Below are positions 8,215 to 15,742 of a stretch of 19,537 nt of DNA, one piece after another; position 1 is the stretch's first letter; every line of letters starts with the position of its first letter. The stretch spans positions 1 to 19,537 of the forward strand of contig JAAUOI010000016.1 of NCBI GenBank assembly GCA_012036375.1, in the 5' to 3' direction. The DNA comes from Allobrachymonas sp. (GTDB taxonomy: Bacteria > Pseudomonadota > Gammaproteobacteria > Burkholderiales > Burkholderiaceae_C). The notes under the pieces were generated by a model. It saw only the letters and a list, made by a program, of their open reading frames with translations. It was not told where the DNA came from and did no database searches. The position numbers and the translations under genes were made by a program.

Positions 8215-9357
8215 ATGAAACCATCCGACACTCATCCGGCAATGCTCGGATCGCTGCTTCCTCCCAGCGATGTGAAGCCGCTGAACTTTAGCCCCGGGCC
8301 TACATCGCTTGCGGCTGAAGTGCAAGCAGGTGTCAAGGATTTGTTCGATGCGAAGCGCATGTGCTCGATGTACCTGTCGCATCGGTCGCCTGAGTTTTTA
8401 GACATTCTAAGCAGCGCGGTGCGACGCTGCCGCTTGGCGATGGACATTCCTGAGCAGTATGAAATTCTTTTCATGCATGGCGGTGGACACGGCCAGTTTG
8501 CGGCGGTTCCGCTGAACCTGTGTCCCAAAGGCGATGAAAAAGTGACTTACCTTGTCAATGGCACCTGGTCTAAACGCGCCTTATCCGAAGCATCAAAATA
8601 CTGCCGCCCCATCGTTGTTTCCTCCGAGAGCGTAGCTGGCACATTTACCTACAATCCATCATTTGAAAATTTGGATCCTGAATCCAAATACGTTTATCTT
8701 TGCTCGAATGAAACAGTCAATGGGATTGAGTTGCATCAGTTGCCTAAGCTCGGCATCAAAGCACCCTTGGTGATTGACGCATCGTCAGACTTTTCCACCA
8801 AGCCCATTGACTGGGTGGGCTCCAACGTGGGCGTTCTGTATGCCTGCGCCTCCAAAAACATCGGACACCCCGGCATCACCCTGTGTGTGATCAGACGGGA
8901 TTTGCTGGGCACACCCAGCAAACTTTGCCCAGGCGTGCTCTGCTACACCACCAATGCCCGAGAGGGCAATTTGTGGAACACCATCGCCACGTTCAACGTC
9001 GAGGTGGTCAACATCTATATGCAATGGATGATTGCTCAGGGTGGTGTCCATGAAATGGAACGACGTTCGATTGCAAAGTCAGCCATGCTGTACGATTTAA
9101 TCGACAAGTCGGAGGGCTTTTATTCCACGCCTATCGCTGATCGGTCCATCCGCAGCCGCATGAACATCCCCTTTGATGTGGCCGGCGGCGACGAGGAAAC
9201 CACTCGTAACTTCTTGATCCAAGCCTGGGAGCGAGGAATCGTTGGCCTGCGAACGCTCACCCCATTTGGCGTTGGGAAATACCTGAGAGCCAGTTTGTAC
9301 AACGGCGTGAGCGTGCAGCAAACGCAAGTATTGGCCGAATTCATGGCGGATTTTTGA
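8215..9357 (+). CDS. SerC-like class V aminotransferase, probably catabolic
   Basis: PLP enzyme of the phosphoserine aminotransferase family, 380 aa and intact. Family features are NFSPGPT (24-30), SHRSPEF with His56-Arg57, GGGHGQFAAVPLN, Trp118, Thr167 in NET, Asp192, the PLP lysine Lys214 in ASKNIGHPG, Asn255-Thr256, and the carboxylate-binding Arg358 in LRASLYNG. Unlike E. coli or human enzymes it lacks the GHR motif whose His-Arg binds the substrate phosphate; the corresponding loop is three residues longer and reads TLTPFGVGKY. An N-terminal extension of about 20 residues precedes the family start. Setting inside a LacI-controlled catabolic operon also argues against serine biosynthesis. 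A C3 sulfonate pair such as cysteate/sulfopyruvate is my favoured substrate, by inference only. Confidence 0.85.
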   Translation: MKPSDTHPAMLGSLLPPSDVKPLNFSPGPTSLAAEVQAGVKDLFDAKRMCSMYLSHRSPEFLDILSSAVRRCRLAMDIPEQYEILFMHGGGHGQFAAVPLNLCPKGDEKVTYLVNGTWSKRALSEASKYCRPIVVSSESVAGTFTYNPSFENLDPESKYVYLCSNETVNGIELHQLPKLGIKAPLVIDASSDFSTKPIDWVGSNVGVLYACASKNIGHPGITLCVIRRDLLGTPSKLCPGVLCYTTNAREGNLWNTIATFNVEVVNIYMQWMIAQGGVHEMERRSIAKSAMLYDLIDKSEGFYSTPIADRSIRSRMNIPFDVAGGDEETTRNFLIQAWERGIVGLRTLTPFGVGKYLRASLYNGVSVQQTQVLAEFMADF

Positions 9358-9369
9358 AAGAATAGAGTG

Positions 9370-10371
9370 ATGCAAGCACTTGTTTACACCCAACCCAATG
9401 AAGTTCAGTTGCTGGATCGCCCCGATCCGTCTTTGGAATCAGGCGAAGTCATTTTGAAAATTGAGGCCGTGGGCATCTGCGGCTCTGATATGCATGCCTA
9501 CCACGGCCATGATCCACGCCGCAAGCCTGGCTTGATCCTCGGTCATGAGTTTTGCGGCACAGTGCAGGAAAGCGCATCGCCCCACTGCGCCAAAGGCACG
9601 CGGGTTACCGGCAACCCGTTGATCACCTGTGGCACTTGCGAATATTGCGTTCAAGGCCGCAACAATTTGTGCAGCAATCGCACCATGGTCGGCATGACGC
9701 GCCCAGGCGCGTTTGCGCAATTCATGTCGATTCCTGCTGCATCGTTGATTGATATGCCGCAAGACATGCCAGCAGCGCATGCTGCCGTCACCGAACCAGC
9801 GGCCACAGCTTTGCATGCGATCAATTTGTCCATGCGTGCCTTGGTGCGCCCGGTGCAAGAGTGCCGCGTCCTGATCTTAGGCGGCGGTGCGATTGGCATG
9901 CTCTCGGCCTTGCTGCTGAAAAACTATGGCTGCATGGACATCAGTGTTGCCGAGGTCAACCCATTGCGCCGCCAGCAAATCGAGCAGTATGCGCAGGTCA
10001 AAACCTACAACCCAAAAGACGAATCACCTGCTGAGAATGCGTTTGACTATGTGATGGATGCTGTCGGCTCCAAAATCACCCGCAACACCGCCTTTGCCAG
10101 CATCAAACCGGGCGGTGTGCTCATGCACATTGGTTTGCAAGATTGGGCCAGCGAAGTGGATATGCGCAAGTTGACTCTGGCCGAAATCACCCTGCTGGGC
10201 ACATACACCTACACCACGGCCGATCTGAGAGCGACCGTTCAAGCCATTCATCGCGGCGCATTTGGCGGCTTGGAGTGGCTCGATACGCGCCCCTTGGCGC
10301 ATGGTGCACAGGCTTTCCAAGACTTGGATCAAGGCAAAGCAGCTTCAGCCAAGGTGATTCTCTGCCCTTGA
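9370..10371 (+). CDS. Zinc-dependent alcohol dehydrogenase (MDR), HpsP-like candidate
   Basis: Medium-chain dehydrogenase of 333 aa. The catalytic zinc site has Cys37 (GICGSD) and His59-Glu60 (GHE). The structural zinc site has Cys87, Cys90, Cys93 and Cys101. The Rossmann motif is LGGGAIGM. The ATG at 9370 directly follows an in-frame GTG at 9367; ATG is preferred. It lies 12 bp after the aminotransferase gene, so it is co-transcribed. The family contains sorbitol, threonine and galactitol-phosphate type dehydrogenases. As the second alcohol dehydrogenase beside an HpsN-like enzyme it is the natural HpsP counterpart, acting with the SDR at 7426. Substrate not proven by sequence. Confidence 0.88.
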   Translation: MQALVYTQPNEVQLLDRPDPSLESGEVILKIEAVGICGSDMHAYHGHDPRRKPGLILGHEFCGTVQESASPHCAKGTRVTGNPLITCGTCEYCVQGRNNLCSNRTMVGMTRPGAFAQFMSIPAASLIDMPQDMPAAHAAVTEPAATALHAINLSMRALVRPVQECRVLILGGGAIGMLSALLLKNYGCMDISVAEVNPLRRQQIEQYAQVKTYNPKDESPAENAFDYVMDAVGSKITRNTAFASIKPGGVLMHIGLQDWASEVDMRKLTLAEITLLGTYTYTTADLRATVQAIHRGAFGGLEWLDTRPLAHGAQAFQDLDQGKAASAKVILCP

Positions 10372-10429
10372 AAAATTTTGATTGCATCAATTTTGTAAAT
10401 TTTTTATTTTTTGCACAAAGGAAAATGCC

Positions 10430-11504
10430 ATGCATTCACTTCAATTCTTTTCCAGCATTAAATTCTCGTTATCTCAAGTGCTCGTTAGCTTTTGTTTTGT
10501 AGTGATTTTTTCCACACTACCAGCGCATGCTCAAACACCAATCCGCATCTCAGTGCAACCTGCCAACTATTCGATGCTGGCAGTTCATGTGGCTACCCAA
10601 AATGGCTACTGGAAAGAAGCGGGTCTGATCCCCAGCATCGTGACGTACCCTGCCGGAGTACCACAGATCAAGGCGAAAGCTGATTGGGATATTGGCCTGA
10701 CTGGAGCAGTACCTGCGTTGATTGCCGCACGCGAGCACGACATGATGACCATTGCAATTGCAGATAATCAGTCTCGCACGAATGGCTTGTTGGCCAGCAA
10801 AGAAGTCGTGCAAAAATCAAAAATCAAAAAGCCATTCCATCTGGCACCCGGATTGCGGTAACTTTGAATTCCACAGCTGATTTCGCCGCACAAACCTGTT
10901 TGGCATTGTGGGGCGGTAAAATAAAGCAGATATAGTTTACACGGGAGGATCGCAAGCCGATGTCATGAAAGCTGGCATCGAAGGCAAAGCCGATGTATTG
11001 GCACTGTGGGCACCCAACACTTACACCATGCAAGAAAAACATGGCTATGAAATGTTCTGCAATGCGAACGACTTTAAAGCCGGAATCTACAACGCAGTGA
11101 TCACAGGCCGCGAGTACGCAAAGAATCAACCTGAATCAGTGAAGGCATTTCTTGCCGTGATGATGCGATCAATCAATTGGATCAAGGCCAATCCTCAGCA
11201 AGCACAGGCGTTTTTCGTAAGCAATGCGAAGAAAGAAGGTGTAGAGGTGTCGGCCAACGCAGCAAAAAGCGATTACGAACTGCGACCGCTATTCAACCTA
11301 GATGAACAATTACAGGTCATGGGCGGTAGCCCGGAGAAACTTAACGATTCGCCTGCAGGTCGTTCGTTTTTTTCTATCAATGTATTTTTGACAGAAGGCA
11401 AAGCTGGAAGTCGCAGCATGCGACCTCAGTCATTCATCGATATCAGCTTCATGCAAAGACTTAAAGCAGACCCTAAACTTTCTGCCTTCGCTAATTCACG
11501 CTGA
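10430..11504 (+). CDS. Periplasmic substrate-binding protein 2, TauA/SsuA type (two frameshifts)
   Basis: A second binding protein of the nitrate/sulfonate/taurine family, paralogous to the one at 5001. ATG at 10430 follows AAAGGA (10417-10422), and a signal peptide with cleavage after THE motif LPAHA is visible. The mature start is QTPIRISVQPANYS and then VHVATQNGYWKEAGL. Two breaks are cured by one A in the run 10826-10830 and one A in the run 10923-10925. The repaired frame reads through IPSGTRIAVTLNSTADFA and ADIVYTGGSQADVMKAG and gives about 358 aa. It starts 58 bp after the zinc dehydrogenase, with no second permease or ATPase, so it may share the importer upstream and broaden its specificity. 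Two breaks make a genuine pseudogene slightly more conceivable here than elsewhere. Confidence 0.8.
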
Positions 11505-11524
11505 AATGTTTTGGGCTAGGATAG

Positions 11525-11553
11525 GCTTGCGCATTCGTTTGATAGTCGCAAGC
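11525..11553. repeat. Weak hairpin after binding protein 2
   Basis: GCTTGCG (11525-11531) and CGCAAGC (11547-11553) are perfect 7 bp arms with a 15-base loop, 20 bp after the stop of binding protein 2. No T-run follows, so it is not a standard intrinsic terminator. It may help end or protect the operon mRNA. The rest of the 206 bp gap before the LysR gene is AT-rich and shows no other clear element. Confidence 0.3.
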
Positions 11554-11710
11554 TCCACAACATCAACATTGTTCGTCTGATTGGTTTTTTTTCATCAAAA
11601 TAAGTATTTTTTCATATCAACTACAAGCAGTTTTTGAGGGGCTCAATTTTTTCCATCCATTCCAGTATTTGGCTAGGTAGCCAATTTGGGGGATGGTGTA
11701 AGGATGCAAA

Positions 11711-12631
11711 ATGCATACATCTCCGTCAAATAACTTGCTTGCTTTACCACCGCTGCGATCGCTTATCGCTTTTGCTGCTGCATCAAGGCACTTGAGCTTT
11801 ACAAAAGCCGCTGAGGAATTGCATCTCACGCCTAGTGCAATCAGTCATCAGGTGTGCACACTGGAAGACTTTTTAGGTAAAGCACTATTTATCAGAACCA
11901 CTCGCCAGTTGCAGCTGACTGAAGGCGGAATGATTTTTCGAGACCAAGTGCAGTCGGCTGTCTCAGAGATCGCTACCGCAACTCAGCGCTTTAGAGGTTT
12001 CGAGCAAAATCGCGTGGTCACCATCAGCTGCACAAATGGCATCAGCTCCAATTGGCTCTTACCGCGTCTTGCGAAATTTCGAGAGCAATATCCCGGTCAT
12101 CAAATTCATGTGGTGGCAAAAGATGCCTATACGGACTTCAGAGAACTGAATTCAGATTTGGCTATTTATTGGTTTAATTCACCGCCGCCTGAAGCCACTT
12201 TTCATGTCCTCTTTGATGAGGAGGTTTGTTTGGTTGGCTCACCCAAGTATTTGGCCACCCTTCCGCAGCCCATTGAACTGAGCTCTTTGCGGGATGCAAC
12301 TTGGTTAAGTGTGCAATCCCCCGGAACAAGTTGGGTTGGTTGGAAAGAGTGGTTTACCAGCCTCGGTCTAGATTTGCCGAAACAGAACGAACACTTGCTC
12401 TTTAGCAACTCCATCCTGCAAACTCAGGCGGCCATACAAGATCAGGGACTAGCACTTGTCAGCCGTGTGCTGATTGATAAAGACCTGAAAGAAGGTCGTT
12501 TGGTAGAGCCCCTTGCTCTCGAAGTGAATACTGAATTCAAATGCTATTTACTCGAACCTCGCGGTGGCTTGCGCCATCATCCGGCTGCGCGCTTACTCAG
12601 CCGATGGCTGCAATCCCATACAAGCATTTGA
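11711..12631 (+). CDS. LysR-family transcriptional regulator, GcvA-like
   Basis: Intact 306 aa LysR-type regulator. The N-terminal winged helix-turn-helix (about residues 12-70) has the GcvA-subgroup pattern LPPLRSLIAFAAASRHLSF followed by AAEELHLTPSAISHQV. The rest is the two-lobed effector domain. ATG at 11711 is preceded by AAGGA (11700-11704) with 6 bp spacing. It lies between the sulfonate-like genes and the phasin-like/DctP pair, transcribed in the same direction as both. LysR regulators usually act on neighbouring genes, so either cluster may be its target. No confident T-N11-A operator could be picked. The effector is unknown. Confidence 0.92.
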   Translation: MHTSPSNNLLALPPLRSLIAFAAASRHLSFTKAAEELHLTPSAISHQVCTLEDFLGKALFIRTTRQLQLTEGGMIFRDQVQSAVSEIATATQRFRGFEQNRVVTISCTNGISSNWLLPRLAKFREQYPGHQIHVVAKDAYTDFRELNSDLAIYWFNSPPPEATFHVLFDEEVCLVGSPKYLATLPQPIELSSLRDATWLSVQSPGTSWVGWKEWFTSLGLDLPKQNEHLLFSNSILQTQAAIQDQGLALVSRVLIDKDLKEGRLVEPLALEVNTEFKCYLLEPRGGLRHHPAARLLSRWLQSHTSI

Positions 12632-12662
12632 GTCATTGATAGCAGCGTTAGGCTGCATCCCG

Positions 12663-12707
12663 TTCATGTAGACAGCTCGACATGAATAATTCTATGGGTC
12701 ATGAATA
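12663..12707. repeat. Inverted and direct repeats upstream of the phasin-like gene
   Basis: TTCATGT (12663-12669) and ACATGAA (12680-12686) form a perfect inverted repeat with a 10 bp centre. CATGAATA at 12681-12688 recurs directly at 12700-12707, 19 bp further on. Three related half-sites in 45 bp of a 175 bp intergenic gap look like a regulator-binding region, perhaps for the LysR protein encoded just upstream. The function is not shown. Confidence 0.4.
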
Positions 12708-12771
12708 TTTATCGTTTGTGACAAGCTATTCATCTCATTAACATGCATATATCAAAGCACTTCACTCGATT

Positions 12772-12779
12772 AAGCGCTT
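12772..12779. promoter_or_regulatory. Possible third LacI-type operator core
   Basis: AAGCGCTT, the 8 bp palindromic core of the two operators at 2387 and 2505, occurs 27 bp before the start codon of the phasin-like gene. The flanks (TT on the left, TT on the right) differ from the GC/TGC or GC/TAC flanks of the strong sites, so affinity would be lower. The same 8-mer also occurs by chance inside the DUF547 gene at 19185-19192. Confidence 0.3.
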
Positions 12780-12806
12780 TTCACCGTAACTTTACGAGGT
12801 GTTTGC

Positions 12807-13142
12807 ATGTTAAGTTGGATTGCTTTTTATCTGGAAAAAGTTGCTAGGCACAAATCATCTGATTCCGCCAGCGTTGAGTACTCTTTTTCAGTTTTGCTCG
12901 ATTTCCACAAACAGCTTTCATCGATTTATAACAAAACCGAATCTCTTCAAAACACTCGACTGGGCATCAGATTGCTCAGGGTTCGTACCCCGCTGGATTG
13001 GATTGCGCTTCGATCCAATCTTTTCCAAGTCATAGCGGTTGAGCAATGCGAAGCAAACGCCCGTCAGTATGTTGATCGGCTGGACAGTTGTTTGAAATAC
13101 AACGTAAAACAGATGAATATTGAATCTCTGCATTTTGATTAA
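12807..13142 (+). CDS. Small helical protein, possibly phasin-like
   Basis: A 111 aa soluble protein with no signal peptide, preceded by GAGG with 7 bp spacing before ATG at 12807. The sequence is rich in predicted amphipathic helix. The segment TPLDWIALRSNLFQVIAVEQCEANARQYVDRL, described here by its key residues only (Trp-Ile-Ala-Leu, then Glu-Gln and Arg-Gln-Tyr), resembles the second half of phasin-family proteins, which coat polyhydroxyalkanoate granules. The similarity is weak and the protein is shorter than most phasins. It is 18 bp upstream of the DctP gene and probably co-transcribed with it. I would otherwise call it hypothetical. Confidence 0.6.
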   Translation: MLSWIAFYLEKVARHKSSDSASVEYSFSVLLDFHKQLSSIYNKTESLQNTRLGIRLLRVRTPLDWIALRSNLFQVIAVEQCEANARQYVDRLDSCLKYNVKQMNIESLHFD

Positions 13143-13160
13143 TTTTTATTGGTAAATATC

Positions 13161-14165
13161 ATGACTATTATTTTCAGTCGATTGTTAAAAATCTCTGCAC
13201 TTTTAATCCTCACAGCTGCCAGCACAATCTGCGTTGGTCAGACTAAGCTCAAAGCTTGGAGCATCCATCCAGACAGTTACCCCGTGAGCCAAGCTCTACA
13301 GTTCTTTGCTGACGATGTCAAGAAAAGTACGGCTGGGCGGTATGAGGTTGAGGTCATTACTTCTGCCGGTGGACTAACTCCTGGCACAACCATCACCCCC
13401 GAAAAAGCACAGGAGATGTTGCTCAAAGGTGAGATTGATTTCGCTGTGTCCAACGTCGGCCCGTTGTCACAAAAAGCCCCCTCAATCAAAGTGTTAAGCC
13501 TCCCATTTTTGTTCACAGATTCGGAGCATATGTTCAAGCAATTGGACGGCAAACTAGGCAAACAATTTGAGGAAAAGTTACAAACTGTTCAATTCAAAGT
13601 TCTTGGCTGGTATGACGGAGGTGCACGTTCCTTTTACTGCGTTCAACCCATCAACGCAATGACAGACTTTGCTAATTTACGTATTCGGGTGATTCAATCT
13701 GAGGTTTATCTCGAGATGGTCAAGCTCATTGGGGGGCAGCCAAAATCAGTACCCTTTAAGGAAGTCTTGGGAGCGTTTCAAGAGGGCAAAATTGATTGCG
13801 CTGAAAACAATATGCCATCGTTTGAATCAACCGAGCATTACAAAGTTGCGAAAAATATGCTGGTCACCAATCATGTGGTTGCGGCTGAAGTTTTGTTGAT
13901 TTCACCGAAGTTATTTGCTTCGCTATCGGCTGACGATAAACAAAAAATTGAAAAATCAGGGAGGCAGTCTTCGGTTGTTATGCGCGATTTATGGAAAAAA
14001 AGAGTGGCTTCTTCGCAGGAAATTGCATCTAAAAGCGGGGTCAAGTTTGTCCGCCTGAAAGACCCTGCGACCATGGTAAGAAAACTCGGGCCACTTTACG
14101 GAAAATACATGAACGATCCTGCAACACGTAGCGAATTGCTCACAATCATCGCTAACCAAAATTGA
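13161..14165 (+). CDS. TRAP transporter substrate-binding protein, DctP family
   Basis: Periplasmic solute receptor of a TRAP transporter, about 334 aa. The ATG at 13161 begins a signal peptide (IIFSRLLKISALLILTAAS) and is preferred over a TTG four codons upstream. Family marks are LSLPFLF, the conserved arginine region LRIRVIQSEVY, MVKLIGGQPKSVPF and the box EGKIDCAENN. Ligands of DctP proteins are usually carboxylates, and DHPS importers of TRAP type (HpsKLM) are known. The membrane subunits DctQ and DctM are absent from the window, so this receptor is an orphan here. The gene is visibly more AT-rich than the operon upstream and the housekeeping genes downstream. Its stop codon lies in a terminator hairpin. 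Confidence 0.9.
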   Translation: MTIIFSRLLKISALLILTAASTICVGQTKLKAWSIHPDSYPVSQALQFFADDVKKSTAGRYEVEVITSAGGLTPGTTITPEKAQEMLLKGEIDFAVSNVGPLSQKAPSIKVLSLPFLFTDSEHMFKQLDGKLGKQFEEKLQTVQFKVLGWYDGGARSFYCVQPINAMTDFANLRIRVIQSEVYLEMVKLIGGQPKSVPFKEVLGAFQEGKIDCAENNMPSFESTEHYKVAKNMLVTNHVVAAEVLLISPKLFASLSADDKQKIEKSGRQSSVVMRDLWKKRVASSQEIASKSGVKFVRLKDPATMVRKLGPLYGKYMNDPATRSELLTIIANQN

Positions 14166-14189
14166 ACTGGCAACATATCAGTTCATTTT
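14163..14189. terminator. Bidirectional terminator between dctP-like gene and gpsA
   Basis: TGAACTG (14163-14169) and CAGTTCA (14179-14185) form a perfect 7 bp stem with a 9-base loop, followed by TTTT (14186-14189). The minus strand also shows a T-run after the stem. The stem includes the TGA stop of the DctP gene, and the T-run reaches the gpsA stop codon. It serves two convergent genes separated by 22 bp. Confidence 0.6.
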
Positions 14190-15177
14190 AAATTTCTCGC
14201 CCAGGCTCTCTGCCCATCAATTGGGCTACTGCCTGCTGAGCCGTCACCTGCCCCTCAAGCAATGCCACCACGCAAGCTGTGATGGGCATCTCGACACCAA
14301 ACAGTTGCGCACGAGTAAGTACCGCGTTCGCGCACCTCACACCCTCGGCCACTGCCCCAAGCGATGCAGTGGCCTGAGCGAGGCTTTGCCCTTGCGCGAG
14401 CAGCATGCCTACTTTGCGGTTACGGCTCAAATCGCCTGTGGCTGTAAGCACCAAATCACCCAAGCCGCTCAAGCCCATAAAGGTCTCTGCCTGAGCTCCG
14501 AGTGCTATGCCTAAACGCGTCATCTCGGCCAAGCCGCGCGTGATCAACGCGGCGCGGGCATTGAGCCCAAGGCCAAGGCCATCGCACAAACCAGTGGCGA
14601 TGGCGAGAACGTTTTTCACAGCGCCGCCGACCTCCACACCAACGATGTCACTGTTTTCATAAACGCGCAAACGTTCGCTGTGAAAGGCCGAAACCAAGGT
14701 CTGCGTCACAGATCGTTGTTTGCTCGCAGCCACCAATGCTGTCAGCTGGCCTCTCGCCACCTCCTGAGCAAAACTTGGTCCACTCAAAACGCCGAGCAAG
14801 CGCATCATCTTGGGAGAAGTGGTCGCAGCAGCAATTTCGTGAGCAAGCCTTGCATTCGCATCAAAACCTTTGCACAGCCATGTCACAGGCGATGTGGCGG
14901 TTGAAAGTGCCTGCAAGCCAGCAGCCAGACCAGCCATAGGCGTAGCAATCACATACAGATCCGCTGCGAAATGGGCTGCTTGGTCGGCTTGGCCTTGCAA
15001 GATTTGAAGCGAAGAAGGTAATTGCACGCCCGGTAAATAACGCTCGTTGATGCGAGAGTGCTGCATCTGTTGAGCTTGGTTCGCCTCCCGAACGAACAAG
15101 CGAACATCATGCCGAGCCGAAGCCTGCACAGCAAGTGCAGTTCCCCAAGCACCGGCTCCAATCACTATAATTTTCAT
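14188..15177 (-). CDS. gpsA: Glycerol-3-phosphate dehydrogenase [NAD(P)+]
   Basis: Makes sn-glycerol 3-phosphate from dihydroxyacetone phosphate for phospholipid synthesis; cytosolic. The start ATG at 15177 gives MKIIVIGAGAWGTALA with the Rossmann GxGxxG motif and is preceded by GGAG at 5 bp. An upstream in-frame start 12 codons earlier is rejected. Other family blocks are LSGPSFAQEV, the catalytic lysine in GGAVKNVLAIATG, the region GLNARAALITRGLAEM and SGLGDLVLTATG. Length is 329 aa, normal for the family. It follows secB on the same strand with a 50 bp gap. Confidence 0.96.
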   Translation of the reverse strand: MKIIVIGAGAWGTALAVQASARHDVRLFVREANQAQQMQHSRINERYLPGVQLPSSLQILQGQADQAAHFAADLYVIATPMAGLAAGLQALSTATSPVTWLCKGFDANARLAHEIAAATTSPKMMRLLGVLSGPSFAQEVARGQLTALVAASKQRSVTQTLVSAFHSERLRVYENSDIVGVEVGGAVKNVLAIATGLCDGLGLGLNARAALITRGLAEMTRLGIALGAQAETFMGLSGLGDLVLTATGDLSRNRKVGMLLAQGQSLAQATASLGAVAEGVRCANAVLTRAQLFGVEMPITACVVALLEGQVTAQQAVAQLMGREPGREI

Positions 15178-15227
15178 AGCACTCCACGCAGGTTTTATGC
15201 CGGCTAGAGTCACAAAATACTTAAAAT

Positions 15228-15711
15228 TTAAGCTTGAATAGCACCTTCGCCCTGCTGCGCCAATTGCGCCTCATACATGGCTTGGAAATTGATTTCCGCC
15301 AAATGCACGGGCGGAAAACCAGCGCGCGTGATGATGTCGGCCACGCTGGCGCGCAAATAGGGATACACAATCTGCGGGCAGGCAATGCCGAGCACAGGGC
15401 TGAGCTGCTCTTGTGGCATGTTACGAATTTCAAAAATGCCCGCTTGCTTGGCTTCCACCAAGAACACTGTACGGTCTTTTGATCTTGGTCGTCACAGTAG
15501 CGGTTACTCCCACCTCGAACACGCCTTCTGCCACCGGCTGCGCATCGACACCCAGCTGAATATCAACCGCAGGCTGCTCTGACTCCAACAAAATCGCGGG
15601 CGAATTGGGCTGCTCCAAAGACATGTCTTTGAGGTAAATCCGCTGGATTTGGAAAACAGGAGCGGCCTCGCTGGGCGTGCCTTGCACATCGGTGACTTGA
15701 TTTTCTGCCAT
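15228..15711 (-). CDS. secB: Protein-export chaperone SecB (one frameshift)
   Basis: Cytosolic tetrameric chaperone that keeps preproteins unfolded and hands them to SecA. The start ATG at 15711 gives MAENQVTD; family blocks include FQIQRIYLKDMSLEQPNSP and, after the join, GIFEIRNMPQEQLSPVLGI, CPQIVYPYLRASVADI and FPPVHLAEINF. The frame breaks at the T run 15477-15480 (A run on the coding strand). Removing one base joins TATVTTKIKD to RTVFLVEAKQAG and gives 160 aa, the usual length. Because SecB is a conserved core gene, this break is strong evidence for sequencing error rather than decay. The neighbours grxC upstream and gpsA downstream are the expected ones. Confidence 0.94.
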
Positions 15712-15742
15712 ACAAACTTTCGGGGAAAAATAAAACAATAAG

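Noticed and set aside
8215..9357. Biosynthetic phosphoserine aminotransferase
   Set aside because: The GHR phosphate-binding motif is missing and the gene lies in a catabolic operon; usual partners such as pheA or aroA are absent.
10378..10390. TTGAT-TGC-ATCAA repeat after the zinc dehydrogenase as a terminator
   Set aside because: The 5 bp AT-rich stem is too weak, and the downstream T-rich stretch is simply part of the AT-rich leader of binding protein 2.
12642..12656. Short hairpin GCAGC/GCTGC as a terminator of the LysR gene
   Set aside because: The stem has only 5 bp and no T-run follows.
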